NCBI GenBank assembly: GCA_023485185.1
Contig: JAMCZP010000267.1
Span: 1-39,260, forward strand
DNA length: 39,260 bases
Direction: 5' to 3'
Source of the DNA: Gammaproteobacteria bacterium
GTDB lineage: Bacteria; Pseudomonadota; Gammaproteobacteria; Pseudomonadales; Halomonadaceae
Shown here: positions 17,012 through 25,494 of the stretch, piece after piece
Layout: every line of letters begins with the position of its first letter
Position numbering within the stretch: the first letter of the stretch is position 1
Position numbers and translations under genes: made by a program
The notes under the pieces: model-generated
The model's database searches: none
The model's input: the letters and a program-made list of their open reading frames with translations, nothing else
What the model was told of the DNA's origin: nothing

Positions 17012-18232
17012 TTATTGGGCGACCAAGTGACAGCGGCTCTCTTCCAGCGATTGGAAGGCCTCTTCACCCGGAATCGTGCGCAGTATTTCGTAAAGATCCC
17101 ACTCGTTAGTGGAGGCATCAGGTGTTTTCACCCTGGCTAGGTACATATCATGCACCATGCGACCATCATCACGAATGTAGCCGTTGGTGGCGAACATGTC
17201 GTTGATGGGCGTGTCTTGCATCATGGCGCGAACGGTGGCTGAGTCGTCCGTGCCGCTCGCTTCAACGGCATTTAAGTAGTGCATAACGCTGGAGTAAACG
17301 CCTGCCTGTACCATCGTTGGCATTCGGCCAGTACGCGCATGATAGCGCTCTGCCCATTCACGTGAAGCCTCATTCAAATCCCAGTACCAGCCGGTCGTTA
17401 GTTGCATGCCTTGGGTGCTTTCTAAGCCCAGCGCGTGTATATCGTTTAAAAACACCATCAACCCGGCGAGTGACTGACCAGACTGTGCCAGGCCAAATTG
17501 CCCCGCCGTGCTGATCGCATTAACGGTGTCGGCCCCCGCATTCGCCAGCCCTACGATCTTGGCGCCAGAGTTTTGCGCTTGCAGCACATACGATGAGAAA
17601 TCGCTGGTATTTAGCGGATGGCGCACGCTACCCAACACCTCGCCTCCATGCGCTTCCACGACGGCGGTAACGTCGTTTTCCAGCGAGTGACCAAAGGCAT
17701 AGTCAGCGGTAATCATGAACCAACTATCACCCCCTTCTTCGAGTATCGCTTTAGCAGCGCCATTGGACATAGCATAAGTATCGTAGACCCACTGCACATG
17801 ATTGGGCGTGCAATACTCATTGGTGATACTCAGTGCGGCGGCACCTGCCACCATGGCAAGCTTATCGTTTTCAGCCAGGAGCTGAGTGGCAGCGATTGTC
17901 ACCGACGAGGCCACCATGCCTGCGACCATATCGACATTACGCTGGTCGATCCATTCACGTACGGTGTTGGCTCCCACATCAGCGCTGTTTCGGTCATCAC
18001 CACTAAACACCACAATCGGTGCGCCGTTAATTTCACCGCCGTGATCTTCCACCGCCATGTTAAGCGCTTCCAAGCCACCAGGACCGGCCAAATCGCGGTA
18101 GGGCCCTGACATATCGGATAAATAGCCGATGCGAATTTCATTATCGCTGACGTTTGCCTGAGCGCTGCTGAACGCACTGGCAAACGCGATGCTTAGCGCA
18201 ATGGCTAACGGTTGTTTATTTAGAGCAGACAT
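17012..18232 (-). CDS. LivJ-type ABC transporter substrate-binding protein
   Basis: A 406-aa periplasmic binding protein of the branched-chain amino acid / amide / aromatic acid class. A signal peptide covers residues 1 to about 27 (ALNKQPLAIALSIAFASAFSSAQA), then NEIRIGYLSDMSGPYRDLAGPGG opens the mature domain. ATG 18232 is chosen, preceded by a G-rich Shine-Dalgarno; an upstream in-frame start at 18253 lacks one. No permease or ATPase genes accompany it. It stands between the MarR gene and nitroreductase in the alicyclic-acid operon. Related proteins beside bad/ali genes bind cyclic or aromatic carboxylates; that ligand is an inference here. Confidence 0.85.
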   Translation of the reverse strand: MSALNKQPLAIALSIAFASAFSSAQANVSDNEIRIGYLSDMSGPYRDLAGPGGLEALNMAVEDHGGEINGAPIVVFSGDDRNSADVGANTVREWIDQRNVDMVAGMVASSVTIAATQLLAENDKLAMVAGAAALSITNEYCTPNHVQWVYDTYAMSNGAAKAILEEGGDSWFMITADYAFGHSLENDVTAVVEAHGGEVLGSVRHPLNTSDFSSYVLQAQNSGAKIVGLANAGADTVNAISTAGQFGLAQSGQSLAGLMVFLNDIHALGLESTQGMQLTTGWYWDLNEASREWAERYHARTGRMPTMVQAGVYSSVMHYLNAVEASGTDDSATVRAMMQDTPINDMFATNGYIRDDGRMVHDMYLARVKTPDASTNEWDLYEILRTIPGEEAFQSLEESRCHLVAQ

Positions 18233-18327
18233 AGAACCCCCAACCCCGTGCAAGACGAGGCAAATTGTTGTTATCGGTATGGGTAGTAACGCTGGGTGCG
18301 CTTTAACAGCGCCGTTCGTTGGGTTGG

Positions 18328-18882
18328 TTATGGTGTTTCGGTCGTTTCCTCCTTGGCGTTTAGCGCGGTATTTTCTAAATCGTGCTGAAGTTTATTGAGG
18401 TAGTGCAACAAGCTGACGGTTTCATCGAAGGAAAAACTGCTAAGCCCATCACGGTAAAACTCATGAATTCGGGGCTGTAAACTCTCCCAAAAGGCGCGAC
18501 CTTGGTGGGTCAGTAAAATAATCCGTGCGCGCTTGTCGTCGGGATGAGGAATACGTTCAACATGGGCATCGCGCTCCAAACGCTTGAGCACGCCGTCCAG
18601 GCTTTGACGGCTAACCACCAAGTACTCGGTCAGCGCATTAAACGAAATACCCTCTTCAAAGCCTTTACGTGAAAGGGCGCCCAGCACTGCCCACTGCACG
18701 GTGGTCAAGCCTACTTCGCTTATCGTCTGCTTTTGCAGGATATTGCTGACCTGAAAAAGCCGAAAAAAAAGTCGGTTAGCCACGCTTTTGTCGTCTTCAC
18801 TCGCCATCGGCATATCCTTGACTGGGTCGATAGAATCCGCGCCCAGGCGATCAAGTGAGACAAGCAAGAAGCCAGCGTTCAC
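18328..18882 (-). CDS. MarR-family regulator of the alicyclic-acid operon (BadR-like)
   Basis: A winged-helix MarR protein of up to 184 aa. Visible: QTISEVGLTTVQWAVLGALSRKG, the recognition region FNALTEYLVVSRQSLDGVLKRLERD, and wing PHPDDKRARIILLTHQG. The longest form starts at GTG 18882, overlapping the dehydrogenase stop by four bases. An internal ATG (reading MASEDDKSV) with AAGG eight bases upstream is a good alternative and would remove about 27 residues. BadR of Rhodopseudomonas, which represses cyclohexanecarboxylate genes, is a MarR protein, so the same job is likely; the palindrome at 23477-23486 is the candidate site. Confidence 0.83.
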   Translation of the reverse strand: MNAGFLLVSLDRLGADSIDPVKDMPMASEDDKSVANRLFFRLFQVSNILQKQTISEVGLTTVQWAVLGALSRKGFEEGISFNALTEYLVVSRQSLDGVLKRLERDAHVERIPHPDDKRARIILLTHQGRAFWESLQPRIHEFYRDGLSSFSFDETVSLLHYLNKLQHDLENTALNAKEETTETP

Positions 18883-20018
18883 GCAGAGACCGACTGACGC
18901 GCAATAATATTTTTCATAATCTGAGCCGTGCCATCACCAATCTGCAGCCCTAGTACATCACGCATGCGCTGGGAAAACGGCAAATCTTCCCCCCAACCCG
19001 TATGCCCGTGGGCCAGCATGCACTGTTTGATCACATCAAAGGCTAGCTTCGGTCCCCACCACTTATTCATTGCCGCTTCAGCGGTATGCGGGCGCTGGTT
19101 GTCTTTTAGCCACAGCGCGTAATAACACTGCAGCCGCGCCGCTTGTACGTAGGTTTGGTATTCCGCCAGTGGATGGGTCAAGCCTTGGAAGGCAGCTAAC
19201 GGCTGGCCAAAGGCTTCACGCTGGGTGAGCCACTGCCAGGTTTCATCCAACGACTGCTGAGCCACGGCCAAACACTGTAAACCAATCAGCGCACGGCTAT
19301 AGTCAAACCCCTGCATCACCTGCTTAAAGCCTTGCCCTTCGATGCCTAGCATGTGGTCGGCAGGCACACGCACATTGTCGAAGAAAATAGAGCCGCGGCC
19401 AATGGCTCGTTGGCCTGAATCCTCAAAGCGACTGGTCGAAATACCCGTGCTCTCCATGGGTACTAAAAACGCGCTGATGCCGCTGGCGCGCTGCTCTTGT
19501 GTCCCGGTGCGCGCAAAGACCACCGCTACATCCGCCTGATCGGCCATGGAAATGGAGGTTTTTTCACCTTTTAGCAGAAAGCTATCGCCATCACGGGTCG
19601 CTTTGAGCTTAAGGTTTGCTGCATCTGAGCCGCCATGGGGCTCGGTTAGCGCAATACAGCAGATCTTATGGCCAGCCGTCATGCCTGATAACCACTCTTG
19701 GGCCAACTCCGGCCGGGCGTGATGGGCGATGATTTGACCATTAAGAGAAGCGAGCAGGGGCAAGTAGCCGACGTTAAAGTCACCCCTGGCGATCTCTTCA
19801 ACAATTACACCAGTGGTCATACAGTCCAGCCCGCTGCCACCGAACTCTTCGGGTAGCTCACCGCCCAGGCAGCCCATCTGGCCTAACTCGGCGACGATCT
19901 CGCGTTCAATGCATGCCGCCTGCTCACGCTGCCGATAGCGAGGGGCTAATCGCTCGCTGGCAAACCGCGCGATGGTGTCGCGAATGGCTTCTTGCTGTTC
20001 GGTAAATGCAAAATTCAT
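18879..20018 (-). CDS. aliB: Acyl-CoA dehydrogenase, probably cyclohexanecarboxyl-CoA dehydrogenase
   Basis: A 379-aa FAD-dependent dehydrogenase with the usual three domains: helical N-terminus (MNFAFTEQQEAIRDTIARFA), middle beta domain (ALTEPHGGSDAANLKLKA, GEKTSISMADQADVAVVFART) and helical C-terminus. In the final motif the usual catalytic glutamate of YEGT is replaced: here it is GDGTAQI with Asp at 362. Asp as active-site base has been reported for enzymes acting on cyclohexane- and cyclohexene-carboxyl-CoA, which fits the neighbours. It would oxidise cyclohexanecarboxyl-CoA to cyclohex-1-ene-1-carboxyl-CoA. The gene follows the badI-like gene after 50 bases and overlaps the MarR start. 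Confidence 0.82.
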   Translation of the reverse strand: MNFAFTEQQEAIRDTIARFASERLAPRYRQREQAACIEREIVAELGQMGCLGGELPEEFGGSGLDCMTTGVIVEEIARGDFNVGYLPLLASLNGQIIAHHARPELAQEWLSGMTAGHKICCIALTEPHGGSDAANLKLKATRDGDSFLLKGEKTSISMADQADVAVVFARTGTQEQRASGISAFLVPMESTGISTSRFEDSGQRAIGRGSIFFDNVRVPADHMLGIEGQGFKQVMQGFDYSRALIGLQCLAVAQQSLDETWQWLTQREAFGQPLAAFQGLTHPLAEYQTYVQAARLQCYYALWLKDNQRPHTAEAAMNKWWGPKLAFDVIKQCMLAHGHTGWGEDLPFSQRMRDVLGLQIGDGTAQIMKNIIARQSVSA

Positions 20019-20068
20019 GACGCTTCACTCGCTCTCTTGAGACTACCCTTTGTGAAGGGGAGCATCGG

Positions 20069-20866
20069 TTATGACTCATAATATTTGCGAAATTCGGGCT
20101 TACGCTTTTCCTTAAACGCGGCAACTCCTTCCTGCGACTCCTTGGTGTCGTAGTAGAGGCTTAGCGCCTGCATACCGAGTGCACCAATACCGGCGATATT
20201 TTCGCTGTCTGCATTGAAAGAGCGCTTGGCGATGGACAGGGCAGTAGGGCTTTTCTCAAGAATTTCGTCGCACCATTTACGCACTTCCTCGTCAAGCTGC
20301 TCAGGCGGCACCACAGCATTGAGCAGCCCCCAATCGAGCGCTTGCTGAGCCGTATATTTTCGACACAGGTACCAGATTTCACGGGCCCGTTTTTCGCCAA
20401 TGACGCGGGCGAGATAAGCGGTGCCAAAGCCGGGGTCAACCGATCCCACTTTTGGGCCCACCTGGCCAAAAATGGCTGTCTCTGACGCAATGCTTAGATC
20501 GCAGACCACGTGTAAAACGTGCCCGCCGCCAATGGCAAACCCATTCACACGGGCAATGACCGGTTTAGGCACTTGGCGGATGAGCGTTTGCAGCTCCTCT
20601 ACCGGTAGACCGATGATGCCGCGGCCATCGTATTGGCCCTCATGCGCGCCTTGATCGCCCCCGGTGCAGAATGCCTTATCACCCGCGCCGGTGAGCACAA
20701 TGACGCCAATCGATTTGTCCCAGCCAGCACGGTTGAAGGCATCCAGCAGTTCCATGCAGGTTTGGCCACGGAAGGCGTTATAGCGCTCGGGTCGGTTGAT
20801 AGTGATCGTTGCGACGCCGTCGTCTACCTCATACAAGATGTCTTCGTAGTGAGTGGTATGGCTCAT
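20069..20866 (-). CDS. badI: 2-ketocyclohexanecarboxyl-CoA hydrolase (BadI-like)
   Basis: A 265-aa crotonase-fold enzyme closest in style to BadI and MenB. The oxyanion-hole segments TGAGDKAFCTGGDQGAHEG and RVNGFAIGGGHVLHVVCDLSIAS are MenB-like, and the C-terminal FKEKRKPEFRKYYES is typical of BadI. BadI opens the ring of 2-ketocyclohexane-1-carboxyl-CoA by a retro-Claisen reaction with water, giving pimeloyl-CoA. It lies between the SDR and dehydrogenase genes, an order shared with ali/bad clusters. A plain enoyl-CoA hydratase role is less likely because the usual Glu-Glu pair region is replaced by the MenB-like pattern. Confidence 0.83.
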   Translation of the reverse strand: MSHTTHYEDILYEVDDGVATITINRPERYNAFRGQTCMELLDAFNRAGWDKSIGVIVLTGAGDKAFCTGGDQGAHEGQYDGRGIIGLPVEELQTLIRQVPKPVIARVNGFAIGGGHVLHVVCDLSIASETAIFGQVGPKVGSVDPGFGTAYLARVIGEKRAREIWYLCRKYTAQQALDWGLLNAVVPPEQLDEEVRKWCDEILEKSPTALSIAKRSFNADSENIAGIGALGMQALSLYYDTKESQEGVAAFKEKRKPEFRKYYES

Positions 20867-20899
20867 GATTTAGCTCCTTATTTTTGTAAGCGGCTTGCG

Positions 20900-21667
20900 T
20901 TAACCCGCCATGGTCAGCCCGCCGGAGACGCTGATCACCTGCCCGGTAATAAAATTCGCTTCGTCGCTCGCGAGCATCACGATAATCCCAGGGTAATCTT
21001 CAGGCTGGCCTATCCGGCGCATGGGTACGGCGTTGCGGAAGGCTTCCAGTAACTTTTCAGGGTCACGGGAGGTATCGGCCACGCCTTTTAAAAGGGCAGT
21101 ATCGGTAGGGCCAGGACAAACAACGTTGACGGTAATGTTTTTAGTCGCCAGCTCCCGGGCGAGGGTTTTACTTAAACCGAGCAGCCCCGCCTTACAGGCG
21201 GCATAAACGGCTTCACCGGAAGAGCCCACCCGGGCTGCATCCGAGGCAATGTTGACCACCTTGCCACCGCCCGCCTCCACCATTCTTGGCAGTACGATGT
21301 GGTGCATATTGAGCGCGCCGGTCAGGTTCACGGCAATCAGCGACTCCCACATCGCGGGGTCGGTTTTAAGAAACGGCATAAAGCGGTCAAAGCCCGCGTT
21401 ATTAATCAAAATAGTGGGCGTGCCGAGCTCTGCTTCAATGCGCTTAACGGTCGCTTCAATAGCGTGGTAATTGGTGATATCCGCAGCGTAAGCGCGAGCG
21501 TTACCGCCTGCTTCAATAATGCTGTCGACACTTACTTGGGCGGCTTGCTCATCACGGTCAAGCACAGCGACCAGCGCGCCTTCCTGAGCAAAGCGTTGAC
21601 ACACCGCGCGGCCAATGCCGCCGCCGCCGCCGGTCACTATTACGGTTTTTCCAGTTAAACCTTGCAT
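20900..21667 (-). CDS. badH: 2-hydroxycyclohexanecarboxyl-CoA dehydrogenase (BadH-like SDR)
   Basis: A 255-aa short-chain dehydrogenase. The cofactor motif GGGGGIG is at residues 13-19, NNAG at 89-92 and the catalytic Ser142-Tyr155-Lys159 set is complete. The C-terminus ends FITGQVISVSGGLTMAG. Asp37 after the second strand suggests NAD rather than NADP. BadH oxidises 2-hydroxycyclohexane-1-carboxyl-CoA to the 2-keto thioester, the substrate of the gene product encoded next. The start at 21667 lies 43 bases after the ligase stop. Confidence 0.83.
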   Translation of the reverse strand: MQGLTGKTVIVTGGGGGIGRAVCQRFAQEGALVAVLDRDEQAAQVSVDSIIEAGGNARAYAADITNYHAIEATVKRIEAELGTPTILINNAGFDRFMPFLKTDPAMWESLIAVNLTGALNMHHIVLPRMVEAGGGKVVNIASDAARVGSSGEAVYAACKAGLLGLSKTLARELATKNITVNVVCPGPTDTALLKGVADTSRDPEKLLEAFRNAVPMRRIGQPEDYPGIIVMLASDEANFITGQVISVSGGLTMAG

Positions 21668-21710
21668 ATTGTTTTCCCATTAGTGGCCATTTGAGGCGCA
21701 TAACGACACA

Positions 21711-23372
21711 TTAAGCGCGTGAATCGGAATGGATAGCCGCTTGGTCGCGAAGCTTAAATTTCTGAATTTTTCCAGAAGGCGTGCGTGGCAGCTCTTCCAG
21801 CACTTCAAGAAACTCCGGATGGTATTGGCGCGTCACATGCCGCTCGGTAAGAAACTGAGTGATCTCTTCAAGGCTCAGGCTGGGGTAACCCTCTTTGAGC
21901 ACAACGTAAGCGACCAACCGCTCGCCTAAACGCTCATCTGGGCGCCCAACAAGCGCCAGTGCCTGGATAGCGGGATGCTGATAAAGAGTGTTTTCGATAT
22001 CCACGATGGGGATATTCTCACCGCCTCGAATGACCACATCTTTAGAGCGGCCCGTGATACGCACATAGCCCGCTTCATTGAGGCGTGCTAAATCCCCCGT
22101 TGGGAACCAGCCTTCCTCATCTACGCCGTAAAGATCAGGTTGTTTGAAGTAGCCAACAAACAGACTGGCACCGCGCACCCATAGGCTGCCTTCTTGATTA
22201 GGTGGCAAGGTGTTGCCCTCAATATCGGTCACTTTGAGTTCCATAAAGGGCAGAGGGACGCCATCGGTTTCGACTGAACACGAAGGCGCATCATCCAAAC
22301 GAGTAGTGGTAACGGCGCCGTTCTCGGTCATTCCCCAGGCGGAGATGATTTTAGTGGGCAAATTACGCGCCGCTTTTTCTACTAGCGGACTGGGTATAGG
22401 GGCGCCTGCACAAAGAAAGAGTTTCAGTGACTGCAGATCACTTCCGTGAGCAATCGCTTGCTCGGCGATATCTGCCAAAAAGGGAGTAGAACCCAGCATC
22501 AAACTGGGCTGTTCAAAGCGTACTATTTTGACTGCTTCAGCGGGTAACCACGTATCTTGAAGAACGGCCGTGGCCTGCAAATAGATCGGCATCATTAAGC
22601 CGTAAAGAAAGCCTAACTGATGCGCCAGAGGCGAAGGCATTAAGGCGGTATCAGCAGCATTCAGCGCTAAGCGTTCGGCAAGGGGGCGAATATGGCTAAG
22701 CAGCGTATTAGAGGTGTGCATTACCCCTTTTGGTTTGCCCGTAGTACCCGATGTGTAAAGCAGTTGCACAACATCATCACCGGATGGGCGGCGCTCTGTA
22801 AACAGTGCGGCAGTATCGCGCGTCTTTTCCTCTCCATGGTTAAGCAGGCGAGCTTCAAAGCTGGATTCTCCTTTACCTTCACCGCCAATCACCAGTACAT
22901 GGGTTAGCGAAGCCAATTCTGCCTTAAGAGTTGCTGCCATGGCAGCATGATCGAAACCTCGAAACACACCGGGTACGACTAGCAGCTTACTTTCGGCTTG
23001 GGCGAGCATAAAACGCAACTCATGCTCGCGGAAAATGGGCATAAGCGGGTTAAGTACTGCGCCGACTCGAACACACGCTAAGTGGAGCGCGGTCATTTGC
23101 CACCAATTAGGCAATTGGCAAGACACCACATCCCCCACCTGAATGCCCAGCGAGACAAGCCCAACGGCTATTTGTGTGGCCCGCTCATTGAGTTCGCTAT
23201 AGCTAAGCTGGGTTCGTTCTCCAGAGGCCATGGTGTAGGTAACAATGGCTGGTTTGTTAGGTGCTTGAGCAACCGCTTGATCAAGATAATCTGTAATGAG
23301 CATGTCATTCCAGGCGCCAAGCGACATCATCTTATTTCTACGCTCAGGTGTCATATTTGTACTGATTTTCAT
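21711..23372 (-). CDS. aliA: Cyclohexanecarboxylate-CoA ligase (AliA-like)
   Basis: A 553-aa ANL-superfamily acyl-CoA ligase. The ATP-binding motif YTSGTTGKPKGV is at 206-217, followed by GMTENGAVTTT (about 350), the GWFPTGDLARLNEAGYVRITGRSKD hinge block, and PRTPSGKIQKFKLR with the catalytic lysine near residue 535. It would activate cyclohexanecarboxylate or a related alicyclic acid with ATP and CoA. The ATG at 23372 follows AGGAT. It is the first gene of the operon. Ligases of this class cannot be told apart by motif alone; the assignment leans on badH, badI and aliB downstream. Confidence 0.83.
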   Translation of the reverse strand: MKISTNMTPERRNKMMSLGAWNDMLITDYLDQAVAQAPNKPAIVTYTMASGERTQLSYSELNERATQIAVGLVSLGIQVGDVVSCQLPNWWQMTALHLACVRVGAVLNPLMPIFREHELRFMLAQAESKLLVVPGVFRGFDHAAMAATLKAELASLTHVLVIGGEGKGESSFEARLLNHGEEKTRDTAALFTERRPSGDDVVQLLYTSGTTGKPKGVMHTSNTLLSHIRPLAERLALNAADTALMPSPLAHQLGFLYGLMMPIYLQATAVLQDTWLPAEAVKIVRFEQPSLMLGSTPFLADIAEQAIAHGSDLQSLKLFLCAGAPIPSPLVEKAARNLPTKIISAWGMTENGAVTTTRLDDAPSCSVETDGVPLPFMELKVTDIEGNTLPPNQEGSLWVRGASLFVGYFKQPDLYGVDEEGWFPTGDLARLNEAGYVRITGRSKDVVIRGGENIPIVDIENTLYQHPAIQALALVGRPDERLGERLVAYVVLKEGYPSLSLEEITQFLTERHVTRQYHPEFLEVLEELPRTPSGKIQKFKLRDQAAIHSDSRA

Positions 23373-23450
23373 ATAAAATCCTGAAATTATTTGTTATTTT
23401 AAAATATATTCACGTTTTTTACTTTCTTTTATTTTAAAAGTCTTGTGTGT

Positions 23451-23486
23451 AAATTAGGCTACGATGGTTTTTATGTCAACATGTTG
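23451..23486 (-). promoter_or_regulatory. Promoter and operator of the alicyclic-acid operon
   Basis: On the minus strand a consensus -35 TTGACA (23474-23479) is followed 17 bases later by TAATTT (23451-23456) as a weak -10, with a leader of about 75 bases to the ligase ATG. The perfect palindrome CAACATGTTG (23477-23486) overlaps the -35 box, and one base further out on each side almost extends it. A repressor bound there would block RNA polymerase; the MarR protein of the operon is the natural candidate. Confidence 0.55.
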
Positions 23487-23879
23487 TCTTTTATTTCCAG
23501 CATAAAAAAGAAGACATGGAGAAAGCCGTACAACAAGGTATTACCCTAATTTGTCTACGCTTTGCGACTTAGTAGTTTTTAGTGGAGAAGCTAAAGACAC
23601 ATGGCTTCATCAACAGGCTGGCCTTAGCATCCATTAGTCGTAAGCAATGAACAGTAACAAGAGGTATATTCCAGAGTCTCTGCAATATACCTATATGGTA
23701 GATTCGCTAATTGTTTATTTATTATATTTTAAGCGACTGATTTATATGGATTCTGAGTATTTTATGTGTCCGCAAGATGTTGCCCGATTAGGTATGCGTA
23801 TCAACCTGAGAGGTATTGGTAACGCATCACTTCAACCGTAACACTCACCTACACTGTTATTACTATGCAGGTAATTACC
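23487..23879 (+). promoter_or_regulatory. Leader region of the DASS transporter gene
   Basis: No gene is seen. The first part is AT-rich and shared with the divergent ligase operon. From about 23625 it is homologous to copy 1 (1608-1864). The block 23785-23819 contains AGGTAT at 23790 and 23811, 21 bases apart, and an ACCT-GAG-AGGT inverted repeat, about 60-95 bases before the ATG. Spacing of two helical turns would suit a dimeric activator or repressor, but no protein is assigned. Confidence 0.4.
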
Positions 23880-25382
23880 ATGCCGCAAACCACTAGGTCT
23901 GTTGAGCAAACGTCCTACGCGGAAGCCTCGGCTTTTAAGCCGGTTTCTCTTGTGCTGGGCATCCTAATAAGCCTGTGTGTTTTCTTTCTGTTGCCCGAAA
24001 CGCTGGCCTTCAATGCTCGTCTTGTAGCGGGCATTGCGATGCTGATGGCCACTTGGTGGATGACCGAGGCGATCCCGATTCCTGCCACGTCGCTGCTGCC
24101 ACTTGTCCTGTTCCCATTTTTCGATATTGCCTCGGTCGGTGAGACCGCCTCACCTTATGCCCACAGCATTGTCTTTCTAGTGTTGGGGGGCGTACTGCTG
24201 GGCTTGGCAACGCAGCGCTGGAATTTACATCGCCGCTTCGCTCTACTGACGGTGCTCACCGTGGGTACCAAGCCGGCTCAAATCGTCTTTGGTTTGATGT
24301 TCGCTAGTTGGTTTATCACCATGTGGGTCAGCAATACCGCCACCGCAGTGATTATGGTGCCCATTGGAGGCTCGATCATCGCGCTAGTGAAGTCACTGGG
24401 TAACGGTGATGACACGCCCAAGTTTTCTGCTGCTGTGCTATTGGGCATTGCCTATGCCATCACCATCGGCTCCATGGCCACGTTGATCGGCCAGCCGCCG
24501 ATGGCGCTAATGCGTGCCTACATGGAAGACACCCACGGACTTAGCATCGGCTTTGGTCACTGGATGTTAGTGGGTGTGCCGTTCTCATTCACCATGCTGA
24601 TGCTGGCTTGGCTAGTGCTGAGCAAACTGGTGTTCCGCTCGGAAGTTGAGAACATTCAGGGCGGTCGGGCGATGATCGAGACAGAGCTCAAGGGGATGGG
24701 CCATCTATCGCCTGAAGAGTCGCGTGTATTGATGGTCTTTGCCGGGGCAGTGTTCTGCTGGGTCTTCGTGCCGTTAATTGCGAGAATTCCTGTCGTGCAG
24801 AGTGCGCTGCCTTGGTTGGCTAACATCAACGACACCAGTGTGGCAATCCTCGCGGCGATTCTGATGTTTGTGGTTCCTGCCTCTAAAGGAAAAGGGGCGT
24901 TGCTGGAGTGGTCGGCCACGCGTGACGTGCCTTGGGGAGTACTGATTCTATTTGGCGGTGGCCTAACACTTTCAGCCCAGTTCACCGCCACGGGTTTGAG
25001 TGCCTGGGTTGGCGAGAGCGTCTCGGGACTGTCGGGCCTACCGCCAATTTTGATTCTAGCCATCACCGCTATCGTGATCATCCTATTGACCGAGCTAACC
25101 AGCAACACGGCGACCGCGGCTGCCTTCTTCCCGATTATGGGCTCTATTGCCATGGGGCTGGGTATTGAACCTTTCTTGATGACCATCGTGGTTACCTTTG
25201 CTGTGAGCTGCGCCTTTATGTTGCCAGTGGCAACACCTTCCAATGCGGTGGCTTTCGCAACAGGGGATCTTCCGATCAAGAGCATGATCCGTGCAGGTAT
25301 CTGGCTCAACGTTATCGGCTTACTGGTGATTATGGTCTCGCTCTACACCATCGTCCCCCTGGTATTCGATGTCTCTTTTTAA
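23880..25382 (+). CDS. DASS (SLC13)-family sodium/dicarboxylate symporter
   Basis: A 500-aa inner membrane carrier with about 12 membrane segments. Family signatures are present in both inverted halves: WWMTEAIPIPATSLLPLVLFP and MWVSNTATAVIMVPIGGSI in the first, LLTELTSNTATAAAFFPIMGSIA and MLPVATPSNAVAFATGDL in the second (the two SNT and TSNT motifs that bind sodium and carboxylate). ATG 23880 is preferred over the ATG at 23865 because the duplicated fragment at 1865 preserves this codon but has CTG at the upstream one. It is followed by a BKACE gene, so uptake of a dicarboxylate or keto acid is likely. Confidence 0.87.
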   Translation: MPQTTRSVEQTSYAEASAFKPVSLVLGILISLCVFFLLPETLAFNARLVAGIAMLMATWWMTEAIPIPATSLLPLVLFPFFDIASVGETASPYAHSIVFLVLGGVLLGLATQRWNLHRRFALLTVLTVGTKPAQIVFGLMFASWFITMWVSNTATAVIMVPIGGSIIALVKSLGNGDDTPKFSAAVLLGIAYAITIGSMATLIGQPPMALMRAYMEDTHGLSIGFGHWMLVGVPFSFTMLMLAWLVLSKLVFRSEVENIQGGRAMIETELKGMGHLSPEESRVLMVFAGAVFCWVFVPLIARIPVVQSALPWLANINDTSVAILAAILMFVVPASKGKGALLEWSATRDVPWGVLILFGGGLTLSAQFTATGLSAWVGESVSGLSGLPPILILAITAIVIILLTELTSNTATAAAFFPIMGSIAMGLGIEPFLMTIVVTFAVSCAFMLPVATPSNAVAFATGDLPIKSMIRAGIWLNVIGLLVIMVSLYTIVPLVFDVSF

Positions 25383-25446
25383 GCTGGAGCTGCAAGCGTC
25401 ACTGGAAACGATTTCGATTTGACGGTGGCAAATAACCGTTCTATTT

Positions 25447-25476
25447 TGTTCGCAATACAAATTAGTGTTCGCAATA
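25447..25476 (+). repeat. Pair of 11-bp direct repeats before the BKACE gene
   Basis: TGTTCGCAATA occurs at 25447-25457 and 25466-25476, 19 bases apart (nearly two helical turns), directly upstream of the AAAGGAG ribosome binding site. This is a possible tandem operator or a slipped duplication. No binding protein is assigned. Confidence 0.5.
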
Positions 25477-25494
25477 AGAATAAAGGAGTTTTCT

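Noticed and set aside
24656..25309. 217-residue open frame antisense to the DASS transporter
   Set aside because: It is a shadow frame opposite membrane-segment codons with no start signal and no recognisable domain.
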